A stretch of DNA of 64,000 nucleotides from Kribbella kalugense (GTDB lineage: Bacteria > Actinomycetota > Actinomycetes > Propionibacteriales > Kribbellaceae), in NCBI RefSeq assembly GCF_004365875.1, contig NZ_SODF01000001.1, forward strand, positions 930,001 through 994,000. The letters are read 5' to 3'. Numbering within the stretch: the first letter of the stretch is position 1; every line of letters begins with the position of its first letter. This document shows, piece by piece, positions 50,058-59,387 of this stretch. A model generated the notes under the pieces. The model had not been told where the DNA came from. It searched no databases and saw nothing but the letters and a program-made list of their open reading frames with translations. The position numbers and the translations under genes are program-made.

Positions 50058-51172
50058 CTGCTGTGCTCGAAAGCGTTCTCGGTATTCGTCTGCTGCTGTG
50101 GGCCGGTGATCCCCTTCCGGTACCGCGGCCGCAACTGCTGCCGGCTCTGCGGACGGCCGAGGTCACCAACGACAGCGACTCGATGGACGGCTTCCAGCTG
50201 ACGTTCGCGCTGACCAAGAACCGACTCGGCCGGTTCGACATCATCGACACGTTGGCGCCGGGGACCCGGGTGTGGATCGGTGCCGTGCTCGGCGTCGTAC
50301 CGCAACCACTGATCGACGGAGTGGTCGAACGGCACGACCTGATGCCGAGTGGAACACCCGGCGAGTCGACCCTCACCGTCACGGGGACCACGATCACCTC
50401 GCTGCTCGGACTGGCCGAACGCAACCAGCCGCACCCGAACCAGCCGGACTCGGTCATCGTCATGGCGGTCCTGGCTCAGTACCCCGAGCTCGGTCTCGTC
50501 CCTGCCGTTGCGCCGACCACCGACATCCCGCTCGAACTCGACCGGACGCCGCAGCAGAACGAGACCGACCTGGCACTGATCGAACGCCTCGCCACGGCGA
50601 ACAGCTTCGTGTTCTACACCGAGCCGATCACCTTCGGAGTGAACAAGGCGTACTGGGGACCGGTACTGCGGACCTCGCTCCCGCAACCCCGGCTGACCGT
50701 CGGCATGGGCCCGCATCAGAACGTGCGCAGCCTGTCCTTCGGCTTCGACTCACTGGCCGCGGTCGGCGCCGAGGGATCGTTCATCGACCCGATTTTCAAG
50801 TTGAAGATTCCGCTGCCCGCGATGCCGGCGCTGCGGATCCCGCCGCTGTCGGCCAGTCCGGCGGCGGCCCGGCGTACGACCCGGTTGCGGACCGCGGCCA
50901 ATGCCGGTCCAGCGCTCGGCGCGCTCGCCTCGGCGGCGGCCGCGACCCAAGCGCCCGAGGCGGTCTCCGGCTCGGGGACGCTGGACACGTCGCGGTACGG
51001 CGCGATCCTCCGGGCCCGCGGTCTGGTCGGGCTCCGTGGTGCCGGCACCGACTACGACGGTTACTACTACGTCCGCCGCGTCACGCACACGATCTCGGTC
51101 GGTTCCTACACCCAGTCCTTCGCGCTGAGCCGTGAGGGTACGTCGTCGCTCACCCCGGTGGTCGTGCCGTGA
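50054..51172 (+). CDS. Baseplate hub (gpD/VgrG N-terminal-like)
   Basis: A 372-residue protein. The gp27/gpD hub fold is recognised by LLPALRTAEVTNDSDSMDGF, QLTFALTKNR, QPLIDGVVERHDLMPS, ETDLALIERLATANSFVFYT and a C-terminal YYYVRRVTHTISVGSYTQSF. An Ala/Pro-rich loop (ASPAAARRTTRLRTAANAGP) interrupts it. The following gene supplies the separate OB/spike part that is fused in some systems. GTG 50054 overlaps the previous stop by 4 nt. Confidence 0.88.
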   Translation: MTAVLESVLGIRLLLWAGDPLPVPRPQLLPALRTAEVTNDSDSMDGFQLTFALTKNRLGRFDIIDTLAPGTRVWIGAVLGVVPQPLIDGVVERHDLMPSGTPGESTLTVTGTTITSLLGLAERNQPHPNQPDSVIVMAVLAQYPELGLVPAVAPTTDIPLELDRTPQQNETDLALIERLATANSFVFYTEPITFGVNKAYWGPVLRTSLPQPRLTVGMGPHQNVRSLSFGFDSLAAVGAEGSFIDPIFKLKIPLPAMPALRIPPLSASPAAARRTTRLRTAANAGPALGALASAAAATQAPEAVSGSGTLDTSRYGAILRARGLVGLRGAGTDYDGYYYVRRVTHTISVGSYTQSFALSREGTSSLTPVVVP

Positions 51173-51672
51173 CCGGGAAGGAGTTCTGGGGCAAGTACCG
51201 CGGCGTCGTCAACGACGTGAGCGATCCGATGATGCAGATGCGGATCAAGGCCGATGTCCCCGACGTGTACGGCGACGGCTCGAGCGGCTGGGCGTTGCCG
51301 TGCGCACCGTTCGGCGGGGACCAGATCGGGTTCTTCGCGTTGCCCGATGTCGGCGCGGGCGTCTGGATCGAGTTCGAGCACGGCGACCCGGACTACCCGA
51401 TCTGGACCGGCTGCTGGTGGGGTTCGAGCTCCGAGCTGCCGAGCAAGTGGCTGTCGCCGCCGTACCAGAAGACGATGATCGTCACCGGCGCCGGGCACAG
51501 CATCACGATCGACGACACGCCCGGCGCCGGCGGCATCACGCTGGAGACGGCCGACGGCGCCTCGGTGAAGCTGAGCGCGACCGGCCTCGAGATCGTCAAC
51601 GGGAGCGGTGGCTCGATCAAGCTCACCGGCCCGAAGGTCTCGGTGAACGACGGTGCGCTGGAGGTCATCTGA
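51169..51672 (+). CDS. Spike base/gp5-like OB-fold protein
   Basis: A 167-residue protein. N-terminal gpV/gp5 OB domain (KEFWGKYRGVVNDVSDPMMQ, PCAPFGGDQIGFFALPDVGA, EHGDPDYPIWTGCWWG) and a short C-terminal beta-helix-like segment (IDDTPGAGGITLETADGASV, SIKLTGPKVSVN). It forms the spike on the hub trimer. GTG 51169 overlaps the hub gene. Confidence 0.9.
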   Translation: MTGKEFWGKYRGVVNDVSDPMMQMRIKADVPDVYGDGSSGWALPCAPFGGDQIGFFALPDVGAGVWIEFEHGDPDYPIWTGCWWGSSSELPSKWLSPPYQKTMIVTGAGHSITIDDTPGAGGITLETADGASVKLSATGLEIVNGSGGSIKLTGPKVSVNDGALEVI

Positions 51673-51989
51673 TGGCTGCCTTCGTCCTGTCCCAGAGCGA
51701 CACCGTCCTGTGCATGCACGGCGGCCAGGCCCAGCCGACGACTCCGCTGCCGCGGGTCAAGGTCGCCGGTCAGGCCGCGATCGGGCAAGACTCCGTCTAC
51801 ACGATCTCCGGCTGCCCACTGCCACCACCCAGTACGCCGCCTTGTGTCACGGCCAACTGGGTGGTCGCCGCGATGCGGGTGACGTCGTCCGGCGTGCCGG
51901 TTCTGATCAGCACGGGTACGGCGGTGTGCGTACCGACCGGCACCGGTCTGCAAGTGGTGGTGTCCCAGACTCGGGTGCAAGCGACATGA
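51672..51989 (+). CDS. PAAR-like spike-tip protein
   Basis: A 105-residue protein. SQSDTVLCMHGGQAQPTTPL and the closely spaced C/P motifs (SGCPLPPPSTPPCVT) are typical of small PAAR-like/Pvc10-like tip proteins, which cap the spike and bind a metal at the point. It starts at the last base of the previous stop codon. Confidence 0.75.
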   Translation: MAAFVLSQSDTVLCMHGGQAQPTTPLPRVKVAGQAAIGQDSVYTISGCPLPPPSTPPCVTANWVVAAMRVTSSGVPVLISTGTAVCVPTGTGLQVVVSQTRVQAT

Positions 51990-52345
51990 GTGACGTGGCT
52001 TTCCCGCTCCGCATCGACAGCCGCGGCCGCGCTGCGCGGACCGAGCGCGACGACCACATCCGGCAGCTGGTCGAGCAGGTGCTGTTCACCGCGCCCGGCG
52101 AACGTGTGAACCGGCCGACCTTCGGCTGCGGCCTGTTGCAGCTGGTCTTCCAGCCCAACTCTGAGCCGCTGGCTGTCGCGATGCGGGTGACCGTGCAGGC
52201 CGCGTTGCACGAGTGGCTGGCCGATCTGATCAGTGTCGAGAAGGTCGATGTCCGTGCCGAGGCAGAGACGCTACGGGTCACCGTTGCCTACACGGTGCGT
52301 GCGACCAGCGAGGCACGGGTCGACGAGTTCCGGAGTACGCCGTGA
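51986..52345 (+). CDS. GPW/gp25-family baseplate protein
   Basis: A 119-residue protein. The gp25 signature ERDDHIRQLVEQVLFTAPGE, RVNRPTFGCGLLQLVFQPN and AALHEWLADLISVEKVDVRA is complete. gp25 proteins nucleate the sheath on the baseplate wedge. ATG 51986 overlaps the previous stop. Confidence 0.93.
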   Translation: MSDVAFPLRIDSRGRAARTERDDHIRQLVEQVLFTAPGERVNRPTFGCGLLQLVFQPNSEPLAVAMRVTVQAALHEWLADLISVEKVDVRAEAETLRVTVAYTVRATSEARVDEFRSTP

Positions 52346-54657
52346 GTACGCCGTACTCGTGTGCGGACGAGCTGCGCGCCGAAGCGGTCCGTGATGCCGA
52401 CACGGTGAACGGCATCGACTATCTCGAGGTGATCGGCGGTCAGACCAAGCTCGAAGTACATTTCCTGCATCCGTTGCCCGGCCAGGTCGACGGCGTGCCG
52501 GCGGGCGGGACCCGCCTGAACCGCACGCAGCTGGTGATCTCGGGCGGTGATCGGGTCAGGGATATCGGGGTGGTGACCACGTCGACGAGCAGCGACGTCC
52601 TGACCGTCACGGTGTCGGGTCCGGGCGACTTCTCGACGTACCAGCTCCAGTTGATCGATCCGGTCACGGGCACGACGCCGGGCGGTTTCGACCCGCGGTT
52701 GAGTGCGATCGACTTCTCGTTCAAGGCCGGCTGCCCGACCCGGTTCGACTGTGCTGCCCGTTCCGGCGCCCCGTCGACCGTCGACACCTCGGTGGTGCGG
52801 GACTACCTGGCCAAGGACTACGACAGCTTCCGGCAGCTGATGCTGGACCGGCTCGCGGGCACCGTGCCCGACTGGACCGAGCGGAATCCGGCCGATCTTC
52901 AGGTCACGCTTCTCGAACTGCTCGCGTTCGTGGCGGACCGGTTGAGTTACGAGCAGGACGCGGTCGCAATGGAGGCCTATCTCGGCTCAGCACGCCGTCG
53001 GGTCTCGGTACGCCGCCACGCTCGCCTGCTCGGCTATCGCGTCCACGAAGGGTGCGCCGCCCGTGCCTTCGTGCACGTCGCCGTGAGCGAGCTGACGCCG
53101 ATCGAGTCGGGCCGGCCGTTCCTCACCGCGGACAGCGAATTCGGGTTCGAGGCACTGCACGAACTGCAGGCGGATCCGGGCAACAACCGGCTCGATTTCT
53201 ACACCTGGACAGACGATCAGTGCGTGTTGCCCGCCGGCTCGACCTCGGCGACCCTGACCTCGGGCGGCACACTCGGACCCGGAGACTTCCTGCTCCTCGA
53301 AGAGATCGCCGGGCCGCGCTCGGGACTCCCGGTCGACGCGGATCGGGCGCACCGTCACGTCGTCCGGCTGACGACAGTGACGCCGGTGGTCGATCCGCTG
53401 GACGGGACCCCGGTCGTCGAGGTGACCTGGGACGCCGAGGACGCGGTGCCGTTCCCGTTGCAGGTCAGCTCGATCGTCGACACCCGCGACGGACCGCGGC
53501 AGCGCGTCGCGTGCGCGGTTGCCCGCGGCAACGTCGTACTGGTCGAGCACGGTGTGCGGATGGCGCCGGTCGTGCTGTCCGACGAGCTCGACGTGGCCGG
53601 AAGGTGGTTGCCGGTGCTGCCGGGTGGACGGCCGACGTACGCGGCGCCGTACGACGTCAGCGCTCCGGCGACTCGTCAGCTCGCCTTGGATCCGCGGGTA
53701 GCCACACCGGTGGTCGCCGTCAGCGACGGCGATCGCGACTACGACCCGGTCGTCGATCTGCTGGGCTCGGAGGCGGACGCGGCCGAGTTCGTCGTCGAGC
53801 CTGAGGACGACGGCACCGCCAGGCTCCGCTTCGGCGACGGCGTCTACGGCCGGCGACCGGACCCGACCGCGCGGCACGAGGTCTCCTATCGGCAGGGACA
53901 CGGCACGGTCGGAAACGTCGGGGCGGAATCGATCACCCAGTTGCGACCCGGCGACGAACGCGTGCTCACCGTCCGGAACCCGATGGCCGCGGCCGGCGGA
54001 TCCGATCCCGAGCCGACCGAGAAGGTCCGGACGGACGCGCCGTACGCCTTCCGTATCCAGGACCGCGCGGTTACCGAGGCCGACTACGGAACTCTGACCA
54101 CGCAACGCTTTCCGGGAGTGCAGCGCGCCGCCGGCCATCTGCGCTGGACCGGCAGCTGGTACACGGCATTCGTCACGGTCGATCGCGTCAGCGGCGCCGA
54201 GGTCGACGTGCCGTTCGAGCAGGACGTCAAGGACTTCCTCGACCGGTACCGGATGGCCGGCGTCGACGTCGAGGTGTCCGCGCCCAAGCCGGTGCCGCTC
54301 GACCTGGAGTTGCTGATCGGTGCCCGGCCCACCCGCTTCAACACCGACGTCGAGGCTGACGTGCTCGACGTGTTGTCGTCCGGCGTACTGCGCGACGGGC
54401 GGCGCGGGCTGTTCCATCCTGACAACTTCACCTTCGGCACGCCGGTCTATCTGAGCCCGATCTACGCCGCGGTGCTCGCCGTGCCTGGTGTCGCGACGGT
54501 ACGAGCAACCAAGTTCCAGCGGTACGGCGAACCGGCCGGTGACGAGCTGACGAAGGGCGTTCTGACCGTGCGGGACCTCGAGATCGCGCAGCTGGCCAAC
54601 GATCCGGACCGGCCGGAGCGGGGCCTGCTCACGGTGACGGTGGTGGGTGGGCGATGA
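52342..54657 (+). CDS. J-type baseplate wedge protein 1 (Pvc11-like)
   Basis: A 771-residue protein. The baseplate assembly J motifs are present: DYLAKDYDSFRQLMLDRLAG, DWTERNPADLQVTLLELLAF, ADRLSYEQDAVAMEAYLGSA, RRRVSVRRHARLLGYRVHEG and, toward the end, AYAFRIQDRAVTEADYG-like text (DAPYAFRIQDRAVTEADYGT). It is one of the two large wedge proteins around the hub. GTG 52342 overlaps gp25 by 4 nt. Confidence 0.9.
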   Translation: MSTPYSCADELRAEAVRDADTVNGIDYLEVIGGQTKLEVHFLHPLPGQVDGVPAGGTRLNRTQLVISGGDRVRDIGVVTTSTSSDVLTVTVSGPGDFSTYQLQLIDPVTGTTPGGFDPRLSAIDFSFKAGCPTRFDCAARSGAPSTVDTSVVRDYLAKDYDSFRQLMLDRLAGTVPDWTERNPADLQVTLLELLAFVADRLSYEQDAVAMEAYLGSARRRVSVRRHARLLGYRVHEGCAARAFVHVAVSELTPIESGRPFLTADSEFGFEALHELQADPGNNRLDFYTWTDDQCVLPAGSTSATLTSGGTLGPGDFLLLEEIAGPRSGLPVDADRAHRHVVRLTTVTPVVDPLDGTPVVEVTWDAEDAVPFPLQVSSIVDTRDGPRQRVACAVARGNVVLVEHGVRMAPVVLSDELDVAGRWLPVLPGGRPTYAAPYDVSAPATRQLALDPRVATPVVAVSDGDRDYDPVVDLLGSEADAAEFVVEPEDDGTARLRFGDGVYGRRPDPTARHEVSYRQGHGTVGNVGAESITQLRPGDERVLTVRNPMAAAGGSDPEPTEKVRTDAPYAFRIQDRAVTEADYGTLTTQRFPGVQRAAGHLRWTGSWYTAFVTVDRVSGAEVDVPFEQDVKDFLDRYRMAGVDVEVSAPKPVPLDLELLIGARPTRFNTDVEADVLDVLSSGVLRDGRRGLFHPDNFTFGTPVYLSPIYAAVLAVPGVATVRATKFQRYGEPAGDELTKGVLTVRDLEIAQLANDPDRPERGLLTVTVVGGR

Positions 54658-57269
54658 CGGACTCACCGGCGATCCAGCGACGCGTCGGCACCGCGGCCAC
54701 CTTCTCCGCGGCGATGCTGAGTGGTCTTGGACGGCAGCCGGCGCTCGACCGGTTCACCGAGCGGCGGACCGACGATCCGTCGATCGCGCTGGTGGACGCC
54801 TGGTCCGCAGTACTCGACGTACTGACCTTCTACTCGGAGCGACTGGCCAACGAAGGGTATTTGCCGACAGCAACTGAATCGTCGTCGGTGAACGAGTTGG
54901 CGCATGCCGTCGGGTATCAGCCCGCGCGCGGGCGCGCCTCGGCGACCTTGCTGGCGTTCACCCTGGAGGAGGCGATCGGCGCGCCGCTGCTGGTGCCGAT
55001 ACCGGTCGGGACCAAGGTCTCCAGCATGCCGGGACCGGGACAGGTCCCACAGAACTACGAGACGGTGGAGCCGCTGGACGCGCGACCGGCGTGGAACGCG
55101 ATCGCCGCCCGCACCAGGAGCGTCCAGCACATTGGGCCGGGCGCCCGGTCCGCGTACGTCGAGGGTCTTCGGGCCGACCTCTCGATCGGTGATGCCGTCC
55201 TGCTGGTTGGTTCGGAGCGCGAGAACTCGGACACGGCGGGGGAGTGGGCGTTCCGGATGCTGTCGGGGGTCGAACTGCTACCCGCGCTTGGCTCGACCCG
55301 ACTGTCCTGGTCCGAACCGCTGGGGGCGACGACGCCGGATCCGACCGATGCAGGCTTGTTCGTACTGCGCCGGCGGGCGGGCGTCTTCGGTGCCAACGCG
55401 CCCGACTACCGACTGATCCAGAATGCAGCCGCACGGCCGACGGCGGTGCAGGTCACGGCGGTGCAGGCGGCGCGTCCGGTGACTTTGCCTCCGATCGGGA
55501 ACGAGATCCTGGTGCCTCCGGGGCGGCCTCCGACTGTGCCGACGACTGGTGACTGGCCCGGCTGGACCGTCGTCGTACCCGGTGGCGCGGACAACGTCGT
55601 CGACCTCGACGGTCTCTACCCGACCGCGACGGTCGGCTCCTGGGCTGTGCTCAGCCTGGCCGGGGTACCCGAGCCGTACCGGGTCCAAGCCGTCAGTGAA
55701 ACCTCGCGGACGGACTACGCGCTCACCTCCCGGGTCGACCGGCTCACCTTGCGCGGGCCATCGATCCGCACCCGGTTCAGCGACAACGTGCGCGAGACCA
55801 GTGTGTGGGTCGGCTCAGAGCTCCTCGCGCTCGCGGAGGTGCCGAATCCGCGGCCCGTGCAGGGCGATCGGATCGAGCTGGCACGGCCCATCCCGACAGT
55901 CGAGGCGGGGCGCACTGTCGTTGTCCGGGGCCCCCATCCGCTGATCCAGGTCGCCGACGGCGTACGCGGGCTGACGGTCACGCCCGACCAGGGGACGAGC
56001 CTGGTCCTGCACGCCGGCGAGCTGCTGGAGGTGGCGGCGCCCGCCGTCGACAATGCGGATGGCTCCATCACCTGGTCGACCACCCGCGGGACGGTGACCG
56101 CGCAGGCCTACCAGCTGGTGTCCGTCAGGCCCGCGAACGACGCCGAGATCTTCACGGAAGTCGCGACCACTGCGGGACCGACCGCCGACGCTTTGGTCTT
56201 CGCCGTTGGGCTCAGCGGTTGCTACGACCGTGAGTCGGTCCGGGTCTCGGCGAACATCGCGTCGGCGACTCATGGCGAGACACGGTCCCAGGTGCTCGGC
56301 AGCGGCAACGCAAGCACGCCGTACCAGACCTTCAAGTTGTCGCAGACGCCGCTGACGTACGTCGCCGCGCCCGGCGGAAGTATTGTGTCGACGCTCCAGG
56401 TCCGCGTCGACGGCCGGCTCTGGACCGAGGTCTCGCAGCTGTTCGGCACGGGTCCCGCGGACGAGGTCTACACGAGCCGGGCGGATGCCGATGGTGTCAC
56501 GACGGTCGGCTTCGGCGACGGGCTGACCGGTGCGCGGCTACCGACCGGGACCAACAACGTCACCGCTACCTATCGCATCGGCACGGGCCTCGTCGGCCGG
56601 GTCGACGCCGGGCAGCTCACCCTGCCGATGAGCAGGCCGCTCGGGATGAAGGCCGTGATCAATCCATCGGCCACCGGTCTCGCAGCCGATCCTGAACCGG
56701 CCGACAGCGTCCGGGCGAATGCGCCCCGGGCTGCCTTGACCTTGGATCGCGTCGTGTCGCTGCAGGATGTCGAGGACTTCGCCGGGGCTGTCGCCGGTAT
56801 CGGCAAGGCGCACGCGACCCGGCTGTGGGACGGACGTCGGCTGATCGTGCACCTCACTGTCACCGGCACTGCCGGGCAGGACATCGACGACCAGGCGCTG
56901 CAAGACCTGACGACCGCCCTCCTCGGCGCCGGCGACGAGCGGATGCCACTGGTCGTCGACCGTGCCGAGCGCCTGTTCGTCCCGGTCGCCGCGATCGTAT
57001 TCGTTGCCGCAGGCTACGACCAGACGACTGTGCTCGCGGGCGTCCGGTCGGAGCTCGGTACGGCGCTCGCGATCGACGTCCGCGACCTGGCCCAGCCGCT
57101 CACGATCGGCGACATCCTGCTGGCTGCGCATCGCGTCCCTGGGGTGGAGGCGGTCAACGTGACCGATCCGGTCGCGGATGTGCCTGCCTTGCCGGCCAGG
57201 ATGTCAGCGGGCCAGGCGCTCCCTGCGCAGATCGTCGCGCTGGCGGCCAACGGGTTGGCGGTGTCCTGA
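54654..57269 (+). CDS. J-type baseplate wedge protein 2 (Pvc12-like)
   Basis: An 871-residue protein. It shares the wedge core with its neighbour (LTFYSERLANEGYLPTATES, NELAHAVGYQPARGRASATL, GDGLTGARLPTGTNNVTATY, VSLQDVEDFAGAVAGIGKAH) in the order known for eCIS baseplate proteins, and forms the second wedge layer. ATG 54654 overlaps the previous stop by 4 nt. Confidence 0.9.
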   Translation: MTDSPAIQRRVGTAATFSAAMLSGLGRQPALDRFTERRTDDPSIALVDAWSAVLDVLTFYSERLANEGYLPTATESSSVNELAHAVGYQPARGRASATLLAFTLEEAIGAPLLVPIPVGTKVSSMPGPGQVPQNYETVEPLDARPAWNAIAARTRSVQHIGPGARSAYVEGLRADLSIGDAVLLVGSERENSDTAGEWAFRMLSGVELLPALGSTRLSWSEPLGATTPDPTDAGLFVLRRRAGVFGANAPDYRLIQNAAARPTAVQVTAVQAARPVTLPPIGNEILVPPGRPPTVPTTGDWPGWTVVVPGGADNVVDLDGLYPTATVGSWAVLSLAGVPEPYRVQAVSETSRTDYALTSRVDRLTLRGPSIRTRFSDNVRETSVWVGSELLALAEVPNPRPVQGDRIELARPIPTVEAGRTVVVRGPHPLIQVADGVRGLTVTPDQGTSLVLHAGELLEVAAPAVDNADGSITWSTTRGTVTAQAYQLVSVRPANDAEIFTEVATTAGPTADALVFAVGLSGCYDRESVRVSANIASATHGETRSQVLGSGNASTPYQTFKLSQTPLTYVAAPGGSIVSTLQVRVDGRLWTEVSQLFGTGPADEVYTSRADADGVTTVGFGDGLTGARLPTGTNNVTATYRIGTGLVGRVDAGQLTLPMSRPLGMKAVINPSATGLAADPEPADSVRANAPRAALTLDRVVSLQDVEDFAGAVAGIGKAHATRLWDGRRLIVHLTVTGTAGQDIDDQALQDLTTALLGAGDERMPLVVDRAERLFVPVAAIVFVAAGYDQTTVLAGVRSELGTALAIDVRDLAQPLTIGDILLAAHRVPGVEAVNVTDPVADVPALPARMSAGQALPAQIVALAANGLAVS

Positions 57270-59365
57270 TGAGCTATCGGGACGAGCTGATGGAGCTGCT
57301 GCCGCTACTGCACCGGCAGCGCGACGTCGACGGTGTGCTCGAGGCGTTCCTGCAGGTACTCGGCGAGCAGGCGGACGTGGTCGCCAAGGACCTCGGCCTG
57401 CTGTACGACGACTGGTTCATCGAGACCTGCGCCGACGCTCTGGTTCCGTACATCGGCGACCTGCTCGGCGTCCGCCTGCTGTATCCGCTCGGACCAGGTG
57501 CTGGCCGGATGCGCGCGTTGGTGGCCGACATCCTCGATCATCGACGGCGCAAGGGAACCATCTCGGGGCTCGAGCGGCTCGCGTACGACGTGACGGGTTG
57601 GCCGACGGCCGCGGTCGAGTACTTCAGCCGGCTCGGCACGACGCAGTACCTGGCGCATCAGCGGCCGGATCACCTGCAGGTCCCCGATCTGCGACGTACC
57701 TCTGACCTCGAGCTGATCGGTGGGCCGTTCGGTACGGCGGCGCACACCGCCGAGGTACGTCGGCCGCCGGCAGGCCGCTTCGGGATCGGCACGATCGGAC
57801 TGCATGTCTGGCGGCTGGAGCCGCAGCGGGTGAGCCGGGCGACGGCGCGCCCTGTCGCGGATCCGGCGGACGGACGCTTCACGGTCGATCCGCGCGGTCT
57901 CGACGTACCGCTGTTCAACCCGGGCAGCACTGAGCCGTCGTTCGACAGTCGCACCGCCGAGCAGAACGTGCCCGCGCCGTTGCGGCGCCGAGCCCTGTAC
58001 GACGAGCTGGAGGCGTTGCGGGCTGGATCGTCGGAGCCACCACGCTGGTTCGGTGACGATCCGGTGGTCGAGGTGTTCGCCGATCTGGGCAACGGGGTTG
58101 AGGTGATCCCGCGGAGTGAGCTGACGTCCGCCGATCTGACCGGTTCTCCCACGAGTTGGCCCCGCCCGGCCGGCTCGATCAAGGTCGCCGTGGATCCCGT
58201 GCTCGGACGTGTAGCGTTCCGTGCCGACCTGACTCCGGCGGTCGTCGAGGTCACCGCTTCCTTCGCCAGTCCTGGGCGCATCGGCGCAGGCACCTACGAT
58301 CGCGAGGATCCGCGCACCGCGGATCTGCTGAGCCGGGCGACCTGGTTCCGCGTGGTGAGCAGTGCGCTCGCGCCGGTCGCAGGTGTCCGCCTGACGACGC
58401 TGACCGATGCCGTCGACGACTGGAACGCCGTACCTCCGGGCGCGGTCGGAGCCATTGTCGTGCTGGACAACCGGAGCTACGCGGGCGACCTGGCGATCGC
58501 GGTGCCCGAGGGGAGCGAGCTAGTGGTGGTCGCCGCCGAGTGGCCCGCCGCCGAGGCCGACGCGCCGCTCGTCCTGGACCCGTCGGATGCGATCCCAGCC
58601 GATCGTCGTCCACACCTCAAGGGGGCGTTGGCCACGCGTGGTGGTGCCGCGGCCGATGTCCCCGGTGAACTGACGCTGGACGGCTTCCTGATCGAGGGAT
58701 CGGTGAAGGTCGCGCCGGGTGATCTCGGTCGCCTCGCGCTCCGGAGCTGCACGCTCGGCGATCTGAACGTCGAGGCGCCGACCTCGCCCGAGACCGACAA
58801 CGGTCGACTCGTCATCGAGGTGGAACGCACGATCGCCGCCACTGTCTCGGTCCCCGCGCCAGGACCAGAGTTGCAACTGACCAAGTCGATCGTCGAAGAG
58901 ATCGACGCTCCGGGGGCACCGGTCGTGCTCCTCGAGGTCACTGGTCTCGGTCCGGTGACCGCGCAACAGTTGGACTCGAGTGACTGCGTGCTCGACGGCT
59001 CGGTCACGGTGGGGCGTCGCCAGCACGGCTGCCTGCGCTTCAGCTACCTCGCCGGCGGTACGACGACTCCGCGGAGGTACCGCTGCCAGCCGGACCTGGC
59101 GCTGGCGGACGTCACCGATCCGGCGCAGGCGGCGATCGTTCGGGCGCGGCTGTCGCCGGTGTTCAGTTCGACAGCGCTGGGCGATCCGGCGTACGCACGA
59201 CTGGACGGCCGGAGCGACGTCGCTCTGCTGACCGGCTCGTCGGCCGGCGCGGCGATGGGGGTGTACGCCGAGCTGGCGGAACCACAGCGCGAGGCCAACC
59301 TGGCCGCCGTGCTGGAGGAGTACCTGCGGATCGGCCTCGACGCCGGGGTGGTGCAGGAAAGTTGA
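57269..59365 (+). CDS. Tail protein I-like wedge protein with long beta-rich C-terminus
   Basis: A 698-residue protein. The first 130 residues match the P2 tail-protein-I type (LMELLPLLHRQRDVDGVLEA, WFIETCADALVPYIGDLLGV, RMRALVADILDHRRRKGTIS). The remaining 550 residues are beta-rich, partly a right-handed beta-helix-like series of D/N-G turns, as in the extended wedge proteins of actinobacterial eCIS. It is 23 bp upstream of the DUF6519 gene and closes the baseplate series. Confidence 0.82.
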   Translation: MSYRDELMELLPLLHRQRDVDGVLEAFLQVLGEQADVVAKDLGLLYDDWFIETCADALVPYIGDLLGVRLLYPLGPGAGRMRALVADILDHRRRKGTISGLERLAYDVTGWPTAAVEYFSRLGTTQYLAHQRPDHLQVPDLRRTSDLELIGGPFGTAAHTAEVRRPPAGRFGIGTIGLHVWRLEPQRVSRATARPVADPADGRFTVDPRGLDVPLFNPGSTEPSFDSRTAEQNVPAPLRRRALYDELEALRAGSSEPPRWFGDDPVVEVFADLGNGVEVIPRSELTSADLTGSPTSWPRPAGSIKVAVDPVLGRVAFRADLTPAVVEVTASFASPGRIGAGTYDREDPRTADLLSRATWFRVVSSALAPVAGVRLTTLTDAVDDWNAVPPGAVGAIVVLDNRSYAGDLAIAVPEGSELVVVAAEWPAAEADAPLVLDPSDAIPADRRPHLKGALATRGGAAADVPGELTLDGFLIEGSVKVAPGDLGRLALRSCTLGDLNVEAPTSPETDNGRLVIEVERTIAATVSVPAPGPELQLTKSIVEEIDAPGAPVVLLEVTGLGPVTAQQLDSSDCVLDGSVTVGRRQHGCLRFSYLAGGTTTPRRYRCQPDLALADVTDPAQAAIVRARLSPVFSSTALGDPAYARLDGRSDVALLTGSSAGAAMGVYAELAEPQREANLAAVLEEYLRIGLDAGVVQES

Positions 59366-59387
59366 GGGCTGCTGAGGAGATGCGAGC